Notes: a model not told the origin generated them from the letters alone. 64,000 bases of DNA from an uncultured Lachnospiraceae bacterium (GCA_910579805.1 CAJTWM010000016.1:14267-78266), one strand, 5' to 3'; numbered from the stretch's first letter, positions 1 through 7,894 are shown. Translations and numbers: made by a program.

Positions 1-617
1 CGGCGCTTATGCTGTTTGTCAGCAGCCCGGATTATAAAAAATTCATAGTGACGGGCCTTGTAGGGATCGCGGGAGCGGCGGCAGTGGTATATTTTATAGT
101 CAACGCGGCGTCTGCGGATTCTCTCTCATTCCGTGGCGAGCGTGTACTGGCGTGGCTGGATCCGGAGGCTTATGCCAGCGGAAAAGGCTTTCAGACTCTT
201 CAGGCGCTCTATGCCATCGGCTCGGGAGGGGTATTCGGAAAAGGGCTTGGGCAGAGTATGCAGAAATTAGGGTTTCTGCCGGAAGCGCAGAACGATATGA
301 TTTTTTCCATCATATGTGAAGAACTGGGGCTGTTCGGTGCATTTGCCATCATATTGATGTTTATGCTTTTGCTTTGGCGGTTCATGGTCATTGCAAACAA
401 TGCCACGGATCTGTTCGGCGCTCTTTTGGTGGTAGGCGTGCTTGGGCACATTGCCATTCAGGTTATTTTAAATATAGCCGTTGTAACGAATACGATTCCC
501 AATACCGGAATTTCCCTGCCTTTTATCAGCTATGGAGGAAGTTCGGTCATGTTTTTGCTTATTGAAATCGGTCTGGTCTTAAGTGTGGCAAGAGGGATCA
601 GGCTAAAGGACTTATAA
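1..617 (+). CDS. ftsW: FtsW/RodA/SpoVE-family peptidoglycan polymerase, C-terminal part (5' truncated by window)
   Basis: The reading frame is open from base 3 and runs off the left edge, so only about the last 204 residues are seen. The fragment has several hydrophobic segments and ends with the SEDS-family signature around NTGISLPFISYGGSS followed by a last membrane helix and a short basic tail. SEDS proteins polymerise lipid II into glycan strands together with a class B PBP, in the divisome (FtsW) or during spore cortex synthesis (SpoVE). The gene abuts ftsQ with one base between stop and start and lies in a division cluster with ftsZ. FtsW and SpoVE cannot be told apart from this C-terminal piece alone. 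Confidence 0.9.
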   Translation, partial: ALMLFVSSPDYKKFIVTGLVGIAGAAAVVYFIVNAASADSLSFRGERVLAWLDPEAYASGKGFQTLQALYAIGSGGVFGKGLGQSMQKLGFLPEAQNDMIFSIICEELGLFGAFAIILMFMLLLWRFMVIANNATDLFGALLVVGVLGHIAIQVILNIAVVTNTIPNTGISLPFISYGGSSVMFLLIEIGLVLSVARGIRLKDL

Positions 618-618
618 T

Positions 619-1380
619 ATGAAAAAAGGAAAAGAATCATTTGGGGAAAGCAGAGGGCACGGAAAACTCATTGCATTGATCGTGGTACTTGCGCTGCTGC
701 TCCTATTGGCGGCGGCAGCCTTTTACATACTGAAAAACTATAAGATCGAAAACGTGGCGGTGGACGGTAATATCCACTATACCGACGAAGAGATTATGGA
801 TATTGTCATGGAGGGCGCTTTTGGGGACAATTCCTTGTACCTGTCTTTAAAATATAAAAACAAAGGCGTCAAAGACATACCGTTTGTACAGAGGATGGAT
901 GTGGAGATCCTTTCTCCGGATACGATACGGATCACCGTCTACGAAAAATCATTGGCAGGATATGTGGAATATTTAGGCCGTTATATGTATTTTGACAAAG
1001 ACGGCATTATCGTGGAAAGTTCGGAAAGTAAAACGGCCGGGATCCCGCAGGTAACGGGACTCAGCTTTGACTATGTGGTGATGTATAAGCCCCTTCCGAT
1101 AGAGGACGAAGGCGTTTTCGAAACGATATTGGATATGACGCAGGTATTAAATAAATACGAGCTTTCTGCGGACAGGCTTTATTTCGATAAAAACTATGAG
1201 ATGACGCTTTATTTTGCAAACGTAAGGGCGGCAATCGGCGACGGAAGCAACATTGATGAAAAAGTGATGTTTTTGCAAAGCGTTTTGGCAGATCTGGAAG
1301 GAAAAAGCGGTACGCTGCATTTGGAAAATTATACGGAGGATATGAAGAACGTTACTTTTGAGCCGGATCAGGCTTCGTAA
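619..1380 (+). CDS. ftsQ: Cell division protein FtsQ/DivIB
   Basis: A 253-residue bitopic membrane protein. It has a short basic cytoplasmic tail (about residues 1-18), one hydrophobic helix (about 19-39) and then a POTRA-like extracellular domain starting at YKIENVAVDGNIHYTDEEI, typical of FtsQ/DivIB. The family links the early and late divisome and controls septal wall synthesis. It starts one base after the ftsW/spoVE stop and is followed by ftsZ, the usual dcw order. The C-terminal beta domain is divergent, as is common in Clostridia, so family assignment rests on architecture and position. Confidence 0.88.
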   Translation: MKKGKESFGESRGHGKLIALIVVLALLLLLAAAAFYILKNYKIENVAVDGNIHYTDEEIMDIVMEGAFGDNSLYLSLKYKNKGVKDIPFVQRMDVEILSPDTIRITVYEKSLAGYVEYLGRYMYFDKDGIIVESSESKTAGIPQVTGLSFDYVVMYKPLPIEDEGVFETILDMTQVLNKYELSADRLYFDKNYEMTLYFANVRAAIGDGSNIDEKVMFLQSVLADLEGKSGTLHLENYTEDMKNVTFEPDQAS

Positions 1381-1512
1381 AAAAGGGGATAAAATGCCAA
1401 TAAAACCCAATAAAAAACCTAAGATTTTAAAAAAAACAGGTTGATAAATTATGTAATTAATTATATGATAGTCTATAGGAGTTTAATAGGGATATTGAAG
1501 GAGGAAAAACCT

Positions 1513-2697
1513 TTGCTTGAAATTAAGACGAATGACGCAGAGGCTGCAGCGAAGATCATCGTGGTCGGTGTAGGCGGTGCAGGCAATAATGCTGTAAATA
1601 GAATGATTGACGAAAGTATTGACGGGGTAGAATTTATCGGGGTAAACACGGATAGACAAGCTTTGCAGCTTTGTAAAGCGCCCAAGCTCCTCCAGATCGG
1701 AGAAAAATTAACAAAAGGTCTGGGTGCGGGCGCGAAGCCTGAAGTAGGGGAAAAAGCTGCAGAAGAGAGTATAGAAGAGATCACTACTTCCTTAAAAGGC
1801 GCGGATATGGTATTTGTTACCTGTGGTATGGGCGGCGGTACCGGTACCGGCGCGGCTCCTGTCGTTGCCAAAGTGGCAAAAGACATGGGGATCCTTACGG
1901 TAGGCGTAGTGACAAAGCCCTTCCGCTTCGAAGCGAAAGCGCGTATGGTAAACGCCATCGGCGGGATCGAACGCATTAAAGACAACGTAGATACGCTGAT
2001 CGTCATTCCTAATGATAAATTACTTGAGATTGTGGACAGGCGCACTACCATGCCGGATGCCCTTAAGAAAGCGGATGAAGTGCTTCAGCAGGCGGTGCAG
2101 GGGATTACCGACCTGATCAACGTTCCCGCTGTCATCAACCTTGACTTTGCCGATGTACAGACGGTTATGAAGGACAAGGGAATTGCGCATATCGGTATCG
2201 GCGTGGGCAAAGGAGACGACAAAGCCAGCGAAGCTATTAAGATGGCGGTGGAAAGCCCGCTTCTTGAAACGACGATCTCAGGCGCGACGGATGTGATCAT
2301 CAATGTTTCCGGTGACATCACTCTTGCGGATGCCAATGACGCGGCAAGCTATGTTCAGGAATTGACAGGTGACGAGGTCAATATTATTTTTGGCGCCATG
2401 TATGACGAAACGAAGACAGACAGTTGTACGATCACGGTGATTGCTACCGGTTTAGACGAGGCTTCGCCTCAGATGCCGGGCCGTCTTGGTTCCAGCTTTA
2501 CATATAAAGCGCCTACTTCCCACATTACCCCTTCTTCTTTGCAGGGGATGAATATGGGGGGACAGTCGGCGCATACGCCCAGTCAGACGCCTGTATCGCC
2601 GGTGCGTCCTATGACCGGTATTAATAAACCGGGGGATATCCGCAGTAATGTGGAAGAAAAATCTTTAAAGATTCCGGATTTTCTGCAGAGAAAATAA
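1513..2697 (+). CDS. ftsZ: Cell division GTPase FtsZ
   Basis: Tubulin-like GTPase that forms the Z ring. The N-terminal GTP-binding stretch IIVVGVGGAGNNAVNRM and the tubulin signature GGGTGTGAAP (about residues 107-116) are intact, and the C-terminal KIPDFLQRK peptide fits the tail that binds FtsA/SepF. I choose the TTG at 1513 as start because AAGGAGG lies at 1498-1504, eight bases upstream, giving MLEIKTND and 394 residues. An in-frame upstream ATG at 1441 would add 24 residues unlike any FtsZ N-terminus and has no ribosome site. A hairpin terminator follows at 2789. Confidence 0.97.
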   Translation: MLEIKTNDAEAAAKIIVVGVGGAGNNAVNRMIDESIDGVEFIGVNTDRQALQLCKAPKLLQIGEKLTKGLGAGAKPEVGEKAAEESIEEITTSLKGADMVFVTCGMGGGTGTGAAPVVAKVAKDMGILTVGVVTKPFRFEAKARMVNAIGGIERIKDNVDTLIVIPNDKLLEIVDRRTTMPDALKKADEVLQQAVQGITDLINVPAVINLDFADVQTVMKDKGIAHIGIGVGKGDDKASEAIKMAVESPLLETTISGATDVIINVSGDITLADANDAASYVQELTGDEVNIIFGAMYDETKTDSCTITVIATGLDEASPQMPGRLGSSFTYKAPTSHITPSSLQGMNMGGQSAHTPSQTPVSPVRPMTGINKPGDIRSNVEEKSLKIPDFLQRK

Positions 2698-2788
2698 AGA
2701 GATCTGAAGGTAGAAATAAAAGCGGCTTTTCTGCAGGGTTGATATCCGTTAGCCTGCGGAGGGATATTTTTATACGGTTACTATTTTG

Positions 2789-2819
2789 AACTGTCAGTCT
2801 GGATTGACAGTTCTTTTTG
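2789..2819 (+). terminator. Rho-independent terminator after ftsZ
   Basis: An eight-base perfect stem, AACTGTCA at 2789-2796 and TGACAGTT at 2805-2812, encloses an eight-base loop and is followed by CTTTTTGT. It separates the division genes from the sporulation pair. Confidence 0.8.
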
Positions 2820-2890
2820 TCGTGTTTTAAGCGGAGCTGCCAGAAGTTTTTGAAAATCCTGCGGTAAATAACAGCACTTTCCTGCATAAA

Positions 2891-2934
2891 AACGACAAAA
2901 TAAGCGGCTTAAGGTTTGTATAATGTGTAAAGAA
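2891..2934 (+). promoter_or_regulatory. Putative spoIIG promoter with a Spo0A-box-like site
   Basis: A perfect TATAAT -10 lies at 2929-2934, just before the spoIIGA ribosome site, but no -35 hexamer is present at 17-bp spacing. TTTGTCGTT on the minus strand (ending at 2891) resembles the 0A box TTTGTCGAA, and a second TTTGTCGTG lies on the plus strand at about 2816-2824. The B. subtilis spoIIG promoter is known to be Spo0A-activated with abnormal -35 spacing; applying that here is inference. Confidence 0.4.
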
Positions 2935-2947
2935 AAGGAGGTGGAAG

Positions 2948-3742
2948 GTGTACTACATTCTTTACATTGACCGTTTATTTTTCCTGAATTTCATCATGAA
3001 CCTGTTTGCATTATCGTTGATGAAGCTTTCCTTAAGGCGTACTGTCACACGCTTCAGAATGATTCTCAGCGCGCTGTTGGGGGCGGTGGGGTATATAGCG
3101 GTTATTTTCCTGCCTGCTGTTTCTTATCAGTTCAAGGTGATATTGGGGTTTACAGGTATCAGTATCCTTATGGTGTTTGTCATGTATCCCAAAAGCGGTC
3201 TTTCATTTTTGACCAAAGCGTTGACGGGACTGTATTGTTTTGCTTTTTTGTTCGGTGGGGTACTGCTGTTCCTGAAAAAGTATATCGTCCCTTCGGGAGA
3301 CGGCGCATGGCTGTATATCCTTCTGCCTTCGGCAATCTTATACTTGTTGCTTTGTTTTTTGTTAAAAAGGCGGCAGGAGGCTGTAAAAGAATGTAAAGTA
3401 ACATTGTTGTGCGAAGAGAAAGAACTAGTACTGAAAGCGTTGGTGGACTCGGGAAATATGCTGATAGAGCCGATTTCAAAAAAACCGGTATCCGTGGTAG
3501 AAGAGCGGCTCCTGACGGAAGCCGGAATTACGCTGCATGAGGAAAAATGCAGGGCAATCCCTTATCATAGCGTGGGAAAAAAGAACGGAATTTTGATGGG
3601 ATATGAATTTCCTAAGATTCTGCTCCGGACACAGAAGGAGGAAAAAAGTATTGAAAAGGCGATCATCGCAGTGAGCCAGGATAAATTATTCAAAAGCGGC
3701 AGATATGAAATGCTGCTTCACCCCGGACTTTTGGAGGAATAA
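2948..3742 (+). CDS. spoIIGA: SpoIIGA, sigma-E-processing aspartic peptidase
   Basis: A 264-residue membrane protease that removes the pro-sequence of sigma-E in the mother cell after a signal (SpoIIR) from the forespore. The N-terminal half has about five hydrophobic helices. The C-terminal cytoplasmic half carries the aspartic protease motif LVDSGN with the catalytic Asp at about residue 167. It starts with GTG behind AAGGAGGTGG. The sigE gene follows about 50 bases downstream, the conserved spoIIG pairing. Length is near the usual 260-310. Confidence 0.93.
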   Translation: MYYILYIDRLFFLNFIMNLFALSLMKLSLRRTVTRFRMILSALLGAVGYIAVIFLPAVSYQFKVILGFTGISILMVFVMYPKSGLSFLTKALTGLYCFAFLFGGVLLFLKKYIVPSGDGAWLYILLPSAILYLLLCFLLKRRQEAVKECKVTLLCEEKELVLKALVDSGNMLIEPISKKPVSVVEERLLTEAGITLHEEKCRAIPYHSVGKKNGILMGYEFPKILLRTQKEEKSIEKAIIAVSQDKLFKSGRYEMLLHPGLLEE

Positions 3743-3790
3743 AGGGTTCGAAAGGAAATGACAGATCAAAGAGGACTTGGAGGAAACAAT

Positions 3791-4531
3791 ATGATTTTGA
3801 AGGTAGCGTTGCCCGGCAGGGTACAGTTTAAAATGATTAGCCCGCAGGCTAACTTTTTTATGGCAAAGAAGGGGGATATCCATTATATCGGCGGAACGGA
3901 AGTGCTGCCGCCGCCTCTTGAGATAGAACAGGAAAATGAAGTGATCAGCGACTTGGGGACGGAATATGAGAACGAGGCGAAGTCCATCCTGATAGAGCAT
4001 AATCTGCGGCTTGTGGTCTACATAGCAAAGAAATTTGACAATACCGGAGTAGGTGTGGAAGATCTGATCTCCATAGGAACGATCGGCTTGATAAAGTCCA
4101 TCAACACCTTTAAACCGGATAAAAACATTAAGCTTGCAACTTATGCCTCCCGGTGCATTGAAAATGAAATATTAATGTACCTCAGAAGGAACAATAAGAC
4201 AAAGCTTGAAGTGTCCATAGATGAACCTTTAAACGTGGACTGGGACGGAAACGAACTGCTTTTGTCGGATATCTTGGGAACGGAAGAAGACGTGATCTAC
4301 AGAGACATGGAGAATGAGGTAGAGCGTAAGCTTCTTATGAAAGCGGTTGATAAGCTTTCTGAAAGAGAAAAAACAATTATCCGGCTCAGATTCGGGCTGG
4401 GAAGACTGGACGGGGAAGAGATGACCCAAAAGGAAGTAGCAGATCTTTTGGGAATTTCCCAGTCGTACATATCCAGACTTGAGAAAAAGATCATGAGACA
4501 GTTAAAGAAAGAAATGGTAAGGGAAGTATAA
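3791..4531 (+). CDS. sigE: RNA polymerase sporulation sigma factor SigE (pro-sigma-E)
   Basis: Mother-cell-specific sigma factor, 246 residues. The block HYIGGTEVLPPPLE marks the region next to the pro-sequence cleavage site. Region 2 (ENEILMYLRRNNK) and the region 4 helix-turn-helix (TQKEVADLLGISQSYISRLE) are intact. I choose ATG 3791 because GGAGG at 3779-3783 is well placed; ATG 3758 is an in-frame alternative with a weaker AAAGG. About 30 residues before HYIGG form the expected pro-peptide, presumably cut by the adjacent SpoIIGA. In many Firmicutes sigG follows sigE; here an RNA-like element and mgsA follow instead. Confidence 0.95.
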   Translation: MILKVALPGRVQFKMISPQANFFMAKKGDIHYIGGTEVLPPPLEIEQENEVISDLGTEYENEAKSILIEHNLRLVVYIAKKFDNTGVGVEDLISIGTIGLIKSINTFKPDKNIKLATYASRCIENEILMYLRRNNKTKLEVSIDEPLNVDWDGNELLLSDILGTEEDVIYRDMENEVERKLLMKAVDKLSEREKTIIRLRFGLGRLDGEEMTQKEVADLLGISQSYISRLEKKIMRQLKKEMVREV

Positions 4532-4569
4532 GTTGTGGCTTTTTCTTAGGGGAAATGGTAGAATGACAG

Positions 4570-4703
4570 AAAGGTACAAGGGAACCGCCAAGCTGGAAAG
4601 TCCGGGCTTTTAGTATTCTCTGGCGCTTTAGGCGGCCTGCCTGTTAGGTTTAACAGTAGAAGGCGTCGGGATATTCCGTTTGGAAACGGTGTTTTGTACC
4701 TTT
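4570..4703 (+). ncRNA. Candidate structured RNA or riboswitch upstream of mgsA
   Basis: A perfect ten-base closing stem, AAAGGTACAA at 4570-4579 and TTGTACCTTT at 4694-4703, encloses 114 bases rich in further helices. These include CTGTTA/TAACAG around a GGTT tetraloop, CCGTT/AACGG near the 3' end, and CCGCC/GGCGG, together suggesting a multi-branched fold. It lies 95 bases before the mgsA start with no terminator after it. It does not match lysine, T-box, TPP, cobalamin, glycine or c-di-GMP riboswitch cores as I know them. RNA nature is inferred from pairing only. Confidence 0.45.
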
Positions 4704-4797
4704 AAGCATAAGTTACATATCGAGAAAAAAGTGCGGTTAAAAGCGGAAAAAGCAAATATTTAACCGGACAGTACATTACCCACGGAGAGGAGCAGGT

Positions 4798-5268
4798 ATG
4801 AACAAAGATTTTATAACGCTGACGATCGACAAACAAAAGAATATTGCACTGATTGCCCATGACAGCAAGAAAAAGGAGATCATTGAATGGTGCGAGGAAA
4901 ATAAGGAAATATTAAAGCATCATTTTTTATGCGGAACGGGAACGACGGCAAAGATGATCACGGATAAGACGGGACTTCCGGTAAAAGGATATAATAGCGG
5001 CCCTTTGGGAGGGGATCAGCAGATCGGCGCCAAGATCGTGGAGGGAAGGATCGATTTTGTGATCTTTTTTTCTGATCCGCTTGCGGCCCAGCCCCATGAT
5101 CCGGACGTAAAAGCGCTCCTTAGGATCGCGCAGGTTTATGATATTCCGATAGCGAATAATAGGGCGACGGCGGACTTCCTGATCCATTCTTCCTTTATGG
5201 ATACGGAATATAACCATAAGATCATCAATTTCAATAAGAATATAAGGGAAAGGGCGGAAACGCTATAA
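4798..5268 (+). CDS. mgsA: Methylglyoxal synthase
   Basis: Converts dihydroxyacetone phosphate to methylglyoxal and phosphate, a bypass of lower glycolysis used under phosphate limitation or sugar-phosphate stress. The 156-residue protein carries the phosphate-binding CGTGTTAKMI, the GPLGGDQQIGA block, FFSDPL with the catalytic Asp, QPHDPD with the active-site His, and the terminal NRATADFL. It has a good ribosome site (GGAGAGGAG). It is preceded by the candidate structured RNA, which could control it. A terminator hairpin follows at 5331. Confidence 0.95.
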   Translation: MNKDFITLTIDKQKNIALIAHDSKKKEIIEWCEENKEILKHHFLCGTGTTAKMITDKTGLPVKGYNSGPLGGDQQIGAKIVEGRIDFVIFFSDPLAAQPHDPDVKALLRIAQVYDIPIANNRATADFLIHSSFMDTEYNHKIINFNKNIRERAETL

Positions 5269-5330
5269 GTTCTGGTGTTATTGGAAGAATGCAAACCGAT
5301 ATCCGGGTGACCCGCCGTTCAGGGGAATAA

Positions 5331-5368
5331 AAAAGAGACTGTCTGCCTTTGCTGATACAGTCTCTTTT
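5331..5368. terminator. Bidirectional terminator between mgsA and the minus-strand small gene
   Basis: A 12-base perfect stem, AAAAGAGACTGT at 5331-5342 and ACAGTCTCTTTT at 5357-5368, with A- and T-rich ends. It can act on both strands and sits between converging genes. Confidence 0.85.
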
Positions 5369-5455
5369 CACTTTTCAGGCATATCCGAAAAGACGGCGGC
5401 TTATTTAGTATCCGCAGCTCCGGTATGCTGATATCATCGTCAGGATATGATTTAT

Positions 5456-5773
5456 TTACTTGTCAGATCTGCCGTGCAATACGTTGCCGGATTTTTTAAC
5501 TTTTTTTGAAAGAGAATAGACAAGAAGACTTAAATCTTCATCGCTGATATCTTTCCACTCGTCACCGAGACAGGATTTGATCTCTGCTACAGGTTTGTCC
5601 AAAAATTCAATTGCTTCATCGGGTTCATATCCCTGAATAGGAGATACTCCTTTTTTAGAACAAAGATAGATAGTGATGCTCTTTAAGAGCTTTTGTTCTC
5701 TGTCTACCGTTTCAGTCTCCGATTTTTTGGCTTCACGTTCAAATGCGTTCTTGATATCGTTCCAGTCAGCCAT
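5456..5773 (-). CDS. Small acidic hypothetical protein
   Basis: A 105-residue soluble, highly charged protein starting MADWNDIKNAFEREAKK. It has no membrane helix, no signal peptide and no motif I recognise. A strong ribosome site (GGGGAGG on the minus strand) precedes ATG 5773, and the gene is transcribed alone toward the mgsA terminator. The helical, charged content suggests a small cytoplasmic protein. Function unknown. Confidence 0.7.
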   Translation of the reverse strand: MADWNDIKNAFEREAKKSETETVDREQKLLKSITIYLCSKKGVSPIQGYEPDEAIEFLDKPVAEIKSCLGDEWKDISDEDLSLLVYSLSKKVKKSGNVLHGRSDK

Positions 5774-5946
5774 CCGTATTTACCTCCCCATAACTCCTTT
5801 TTGATAATTATAACTTTAATATGGGAAAAGTACAATAGAGAAATCGTTATATAAAAAAATTTATTGGATTTATGGGGCTGGAAAAAAGCGGAAAATGTTT
5901 CATGAAAATTTTTTAAAAAAAATCATAAAAAAGTTTCCAAAAAGTG

Positions 5947-5976
5947 TTGACAAGTTATAGGATAAAATAGTATACT
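5947..5976 (+). promoter_or_regulatory. Sigma-A promoter for the tRNA-Val/tRNA-Met pair
   Basis: TTGACA at 5947-5952 and TATACT at 5971-5976 with an 18-base spacer, about 40 bases before tRNA-Val. Confidence 0.8.
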
Positions 5977-6014
5977 AGCCAAGTCGGGTTGAGGAATACT
6001 TGATCCGCAAATAT

Positions 6015-6087
6015 GGGATCTTAGCTCAGCTGGGAGAGCATCTGCCTTACAAGCAGAGGGTCATAGGTTCGAGCCCTATAGGTCCCA
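6015..6087 (+). tRNA. tRNA-Val (anticodon TAC)
   Basis: A 73-base cloverleaf. The acceptor GGGATCT pairs with AGGTCCC, D arm is GCTC/GAGC, the anticodon stem TCTGC/GCAGA encloses loop CTTACAA, and the T loop contains GGTTCGAGCCC. CCA is not encoded. It is the first of two tRNAs from one promoter. Confidence 0.95.
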
Positions 6088-6122
6088 TATCCTTTAAGAG
6101 AACTCTTAACAGAGTCAGATAT

Positions 6123-6196
6123 GGCGAGATAGCTCAGTTGGCTAGAGCATACGGTTCATACCCGTAGTGTCGAGGGTTCAAATCCCCCTCTCGCTA
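6123..6196 (+). tRNA. tRNA-Met (anticodon CAT)
   Basis: A 74-base cloverleaf. The acceptor GGCGAGA pairs with TCTCGCT with a G-T first pair, the anticodon stem TACGG/CCGTA encloses TTCATAC, and the T arm is GAGGGTTCAAATCCCCCTC. No initiator-type C1-A72 mismatch is present, so it is probably the elongator form. CCA is not encoded. Confidence 0.93.
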
Positions 6197-6205
6197 TTTT
6201 TAACA

Positions 6206-6242
6206 GTCCAAAACCTTAAAATAAAGTGTTTTGGGCTTTTTT
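6206..6242 (+). terminator. Terminator after the tRNA pair
   Basis: CCAAAAC at 6208-6214 pairs with GTTTTGG at 6228-6234; adding flanking G-C and T-G pairs lengthens the stem. It is followed by CTTTTTTC. Confidence 0.8.
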
Positions 6243-6391
6243 CATTTTTAAAGTAGGAAAAAACGGCCCCAAATTTGGAGAAAAAATAATTTGGTGTTGT
6301 ATCCGGCCGCTTCTTGTATTATACTTATCATATAAGGAAAAGTATGGAAAGTATGCACGGCTTTTTAACTTTGTGCAGGAAAGGAGTCATT

Positions 6392-7171
6392 ATGAGAGTA
6401 GCAGCGGTAGGCAGCGCAAATCATGTAAAACGGTCAGATTTTATGTACGGCAAGATTGCCAGCGGAAGAAGAGTCCAGTCGGCGGCAGACGATGCGTCCG
6501 GCTTAGCCATTATCAATAGATTGAAAAAGCAGAGCAATGGTTTGGATATGGGTGCATCCAATATTTCGGACGGTATCAGCGTTGCGAATATCAAAGACGG
6601 CGCGCTGGGGACGATGCAGGATTCGCTGCAGCGGATTTATGAACTCAGTCTCAAAGCATCCAACGGACTGTACAGCGCTGACGATAAGGCGATGATACAG
6701 GACGAGGTGGATCAGATCTTACAGGATATTGAGCGTACTGCGGTAGGGACCCAGTTCAATGAAATGAAGCTGATGGACGGCAGTATGGCGGATATGCATA
6801 TCGCATCCAATCCGGACGGTACGGGCATGAAGATTCAGATGGAGAATGTAACCCTGCAGTCGCTCGGACTTGACGGTTATAATGTTACCGGTAATTTTGA
6901 CATTAACGATGTCATAGGAGCCATGGAAAAGATCAGTACTTCCAGAAGCGGTACGGGTGCGATCACGAATGCCATGGAACATGCGTATAATTATAATGTC
7001 GGCTCGTCGCAGGAGCTGGTTTCTTCCAGAAGCCGTATAGAGGATCTGGACATTCCCAAGGCGGTTTCCGAGCAGAAGAAAAATAAGCTGCTCAAAGATT
7101 ATCAGATGGTCATGCTGAATAAGAAAATGAAGGATGATTCCATGGTAGTAAGGATGTTTGGCAGCCGATAA
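6392..7171 (+). CDS. Short flagellin-family protein
   Basis: A 259-residue flagellin-like protein. The N-terminal D0/D1 coiled region is recognisable (SGRRVQSAADDASGLAI, then the DGALGTMQDSLQRIYELSLKASNG block), as is a C-terminal D1/D0 helix (EHAYNYNVGSSQELVSSRSRIEDLD). The central variable D2/D3 region is essentially absent. The start at ATG 6392 fits AAGGAG upstream. The N-terminus is shorter than usual, lacking the typical MxIxxN opening. No other flagellar gene is in the window; tRNAs and ispF flank it. It could form a filament, be a minor flagellin, or be a relic of a lost system. A strong terminator follows. Confidence 0.85.
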   Translation: MRVAAVGSANHVKRSDFMYGKIASGRRVQSAADDASGLAIINRLKKQSNGLDMGASNISDGISVANIKDGALGTMQDSLQRIYELSLKASNGLYSADDKAMIQDEVDQILQDIERTAVGTQFNEMKLMDGSMADMHIASNPDGTGMKIQMENVTLQSLGLDGYNVTGNFDINDVIGAMEKISTSRSGTGAITNAMEHAYNYNVGSSQELVSSRSRIEDLDIPKAVSEQKKNKLLKDYQMVMLNKKMKDDSMVVRMFGSR

Positions 7172-7203
7172 CGGAAAAGAACGCATACATGAAAAGAATA
7201 CAG

Positions 7204-7234
7204 GAACGGGGGCGCGGTAGCAAGCCCCCGTTTT
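7204..7234 (+). terminator. Terminator after the flagellin gene
   Basis: ACGGGGGC at 7206-7213 pairs with GCCCCCGT at 7224-7231, followed by TTTG. Confidence 0.8.
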
Positions 7235-7290
7235 GCGTTATTCGGAATGATGCTGAGGAATGACACTGGATATAGAAAGGAAAACAAAGT

Positions 7291-7830
7291 ATGAGGATAG
7301 GAATAGGATATGACGTACACCGGTTAGCGGAGGAAAGAAAATTGATCTTAGGAGGCGTGGAGATCCCTTATGAGAGGGGATTGCTCGGCCATTCCGACGC
7401 GGATGTGCTTCTTCATGCCATTATGGACGCTCTGCTTGGCGCGGCGGCGTTGGGAGATATCGGAAAGTACTTTCCGGATACGGACGGGCGGTATAAGGGA
7501 ATCTCTTCCGTAGAACTGTTGAAGAAAGTGGGAGAGCTTTTGGAAGAGCGTTGCTTTTTGATTGAAAATATCGACGCGACTATTATCGCACAGGAGCCGA
7601 AGATGCGCCCTTATATAGGCGTTATGAGGGAAAATATTGCGAAGGCGCTGGGAATCGAAGTGTCGCAGGTTAACGTGAAGGCGACGACGGAAGAGGGGCT
7701 TGGTTTTACGGGAAACAAGGAAGGGATTTCGTCGCAGGCTGTCTGTATGCTGACCAGTCCGGCGCAGCTTTACGATGTGGATGTGGCAAATGCGGCATGT
7801 GAAGGCTGTCAGGGGTGCCCGAAAAGATAA
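7291..7830 (+). CDS. ispF: 2-C-methyl-D-erythritol 2,4-cyclodiphosphate synthase
   Basis: MEP-pathway enzyme making the cyclodiphosphate from CDP-ME 2-phosphate. The metal-binding GYDVHRL and GHSDADVLLHAIMDALLGA, the DIGKYFPD block and KATTEEGLGFTG are all intact. The core ends around residue 158 (GISSQAVCML). The protein then has about 20 extra residues ending CEGCQGCPKR, three cysteines as CxxCxxC, which is not part of the usual enzyme. ispF next to cysE-cysS matches the B. subtilis order (ispD-ispF-gltX-cysE-cysS) with ispD and gltX absent here. Confidence 0.95.
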   Translation: MRIGIGYDVHRLAEERKLILGGVEIPYERGLLGHSDADVLLHAIMDALLGAAALGDIGKYFPDTDGRYKGISSVELLKKVGELLEERCFLIENIDATIIAQEPKMRPYIGVMRENIAKALGIEVSQVNVKATTEEGLGFTGNKEGISSQAVCMLTSPAQLYDVDVANAACEGCQGCPKR

Positions 7831-7851
7831 GGGGGCGGAAAAAAGATTTCC

Positions 7852-7880
7852 TTGACAAAACGGCGTTTGTTGCATATGCT
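7852..7880 (+). promoter_or_regulatory. Sigma-A promoter of the cysE-cysS operon
   Basis: TTGACA at 7852-7857 and TATGCT at 7875-7880 with a 17-base spacer, directly before the T-box leader. Confidence 0.8.
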
Positions 7881-7894
7881 AAATAAAGCAGAAT

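Noticed and set aside
1441..1512. Upstream ATG extension of ftsZ
   Set aside because: The extra 24 residues do not resemble FtsZ and the strong ribosome site fits only the TTG at 1513.
4595..4603. GGAAAGTCC inside the mgsA leader, as in RNase P RNA
   Set aside because: The rest of the 134-base element is far too short and lacks the other conserved RNase P blocks, so this is chance similarity.
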